This document shows, piece by piece, positions 63,992 through 64,000 of a DNA stretch of 64,000 bases. Within the stretch, counting starts at the first letter, position 1, and each line of letters begins with the position of its first letter. Under the pieces are notes generated by a model. It had not been told where the DNA came from, did not search any database, and was given only the letters and a program-made list of their open reading frames with translations. The translations under genes were made by a program, and so were the position numbers. The DNA is from Flavobacteriales bacterium UBA1937 (lineage in GTDB: Bacteria > Bacteroidota > Bacteroidia > Flavobacteriales > Weeksellaceae): assembly GCA_002337005.1 (NCBI GenBank), contig DDFD01000083.1:7925-71924 (forward strand). Reading direction: 5' to 3'.

Positions 63992-64000
63992 ATGAAAGAC
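63992..64000 (+). CDS. nuoD: Start of nuoD (first three codons)
   Basis: ATGAAAGAC at the window edge, in the position where the 49-kDa subunit gene follows nuoC. Preceded by a tandem CAAAAGCAA tract. Called from gene order only. Confidence 0.45.

Overview
The window looks like the chromosome of a low-GC member of the Flavobacteriia, most likely a Chryseobacterium/Cloacibacterium-type genus (Weeksellaceae). Reasons seen in the sequence: A+T-rich DNA; many promoters of the Bacteroidetes type (TAnnTTTG at -7, few Shine-Dalgarno sites); a secreted endonuclease with a type IX secretion (T9SS) sorting tail; Y_Y_Y-type sensor kinases; thrombospondin-3 surface proteins; and the nuoA-B-C gene order. 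The genus is inference.

Layout. 1-17 kb is ordinary chromosome: a glucan phosphorylase start, a cysteine-dioxygenase-like cupin, mtaB, a small accessory patch (3.4-5.4 kb) framed by a 49-bp direct repeat, a serine hydrolase lipoprotein, gpsA, an M23 peptidase, a secreted thioredoxin, an Rrf2 regulator with an NAD(P)-binding partner and two matching operators, then a GH3 beta-glucosidase, an esterase broken by one in-frame stop codon, and a divergent Nudix-type regulator. 17-30.6 kb is a cell-surface locus: secreted proteins, among them a 1651-residue TSP3-repeat protein and a second protein sharing its C-terminal 115 residues, beside a two-component system whose sensor kinase is split by a frameshift at an A6 run. 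A near-palindromic motif (about TACATCTTTATGTGTG) lies 32-33 bp upstream of the -7 box at four promoters here, so the locus reads as one regulon. One of these promoters drives no evident protein gene and points at a possible small RNA.

31.24-49.63 kb is an integrated mobile element in the 3' half of a tRNA-Met(CAT) gene, bounded by 43-bp direct repeats. It holds a tyrosine integrase, an IS1-type transposase, a polymorphic-toxin locus (a 2217-residue SpvB/RHS protein with its immunity gene, plus a displaced TNT-type NAD-glycohydrolase toxin tip with two Imm63-like genes and a broken IS1 copy), a relaxase preceded by four 25-bp repeats at about 32-bp pitch, a Toprim primase, a primase-helicase NTPase, an excisionase-like HTH protein and an unknown membrane protein beside the right attachment site.

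49.7-64 kb returns to core chromosome: methylmalonyl-CoA epimerase, rbfA, a LolC/E-like permease, endonuclease I with a T9SS tail, aroE, a DUF349 protein, ribD, a YigZ protein, a YugP peptidase, a GNAT-like protein, DinB, and the start of the complex I operon (nuoA, nuoB, nuoC, first codons of nuoD).

The best candidates for something undescribed are the shared-promoter regulon with the split kinase (17.1-30.6 kb) and the toxin/mobilisation island (31.2-49.6 kb). All statements come from reading the sequence; no database search was run.
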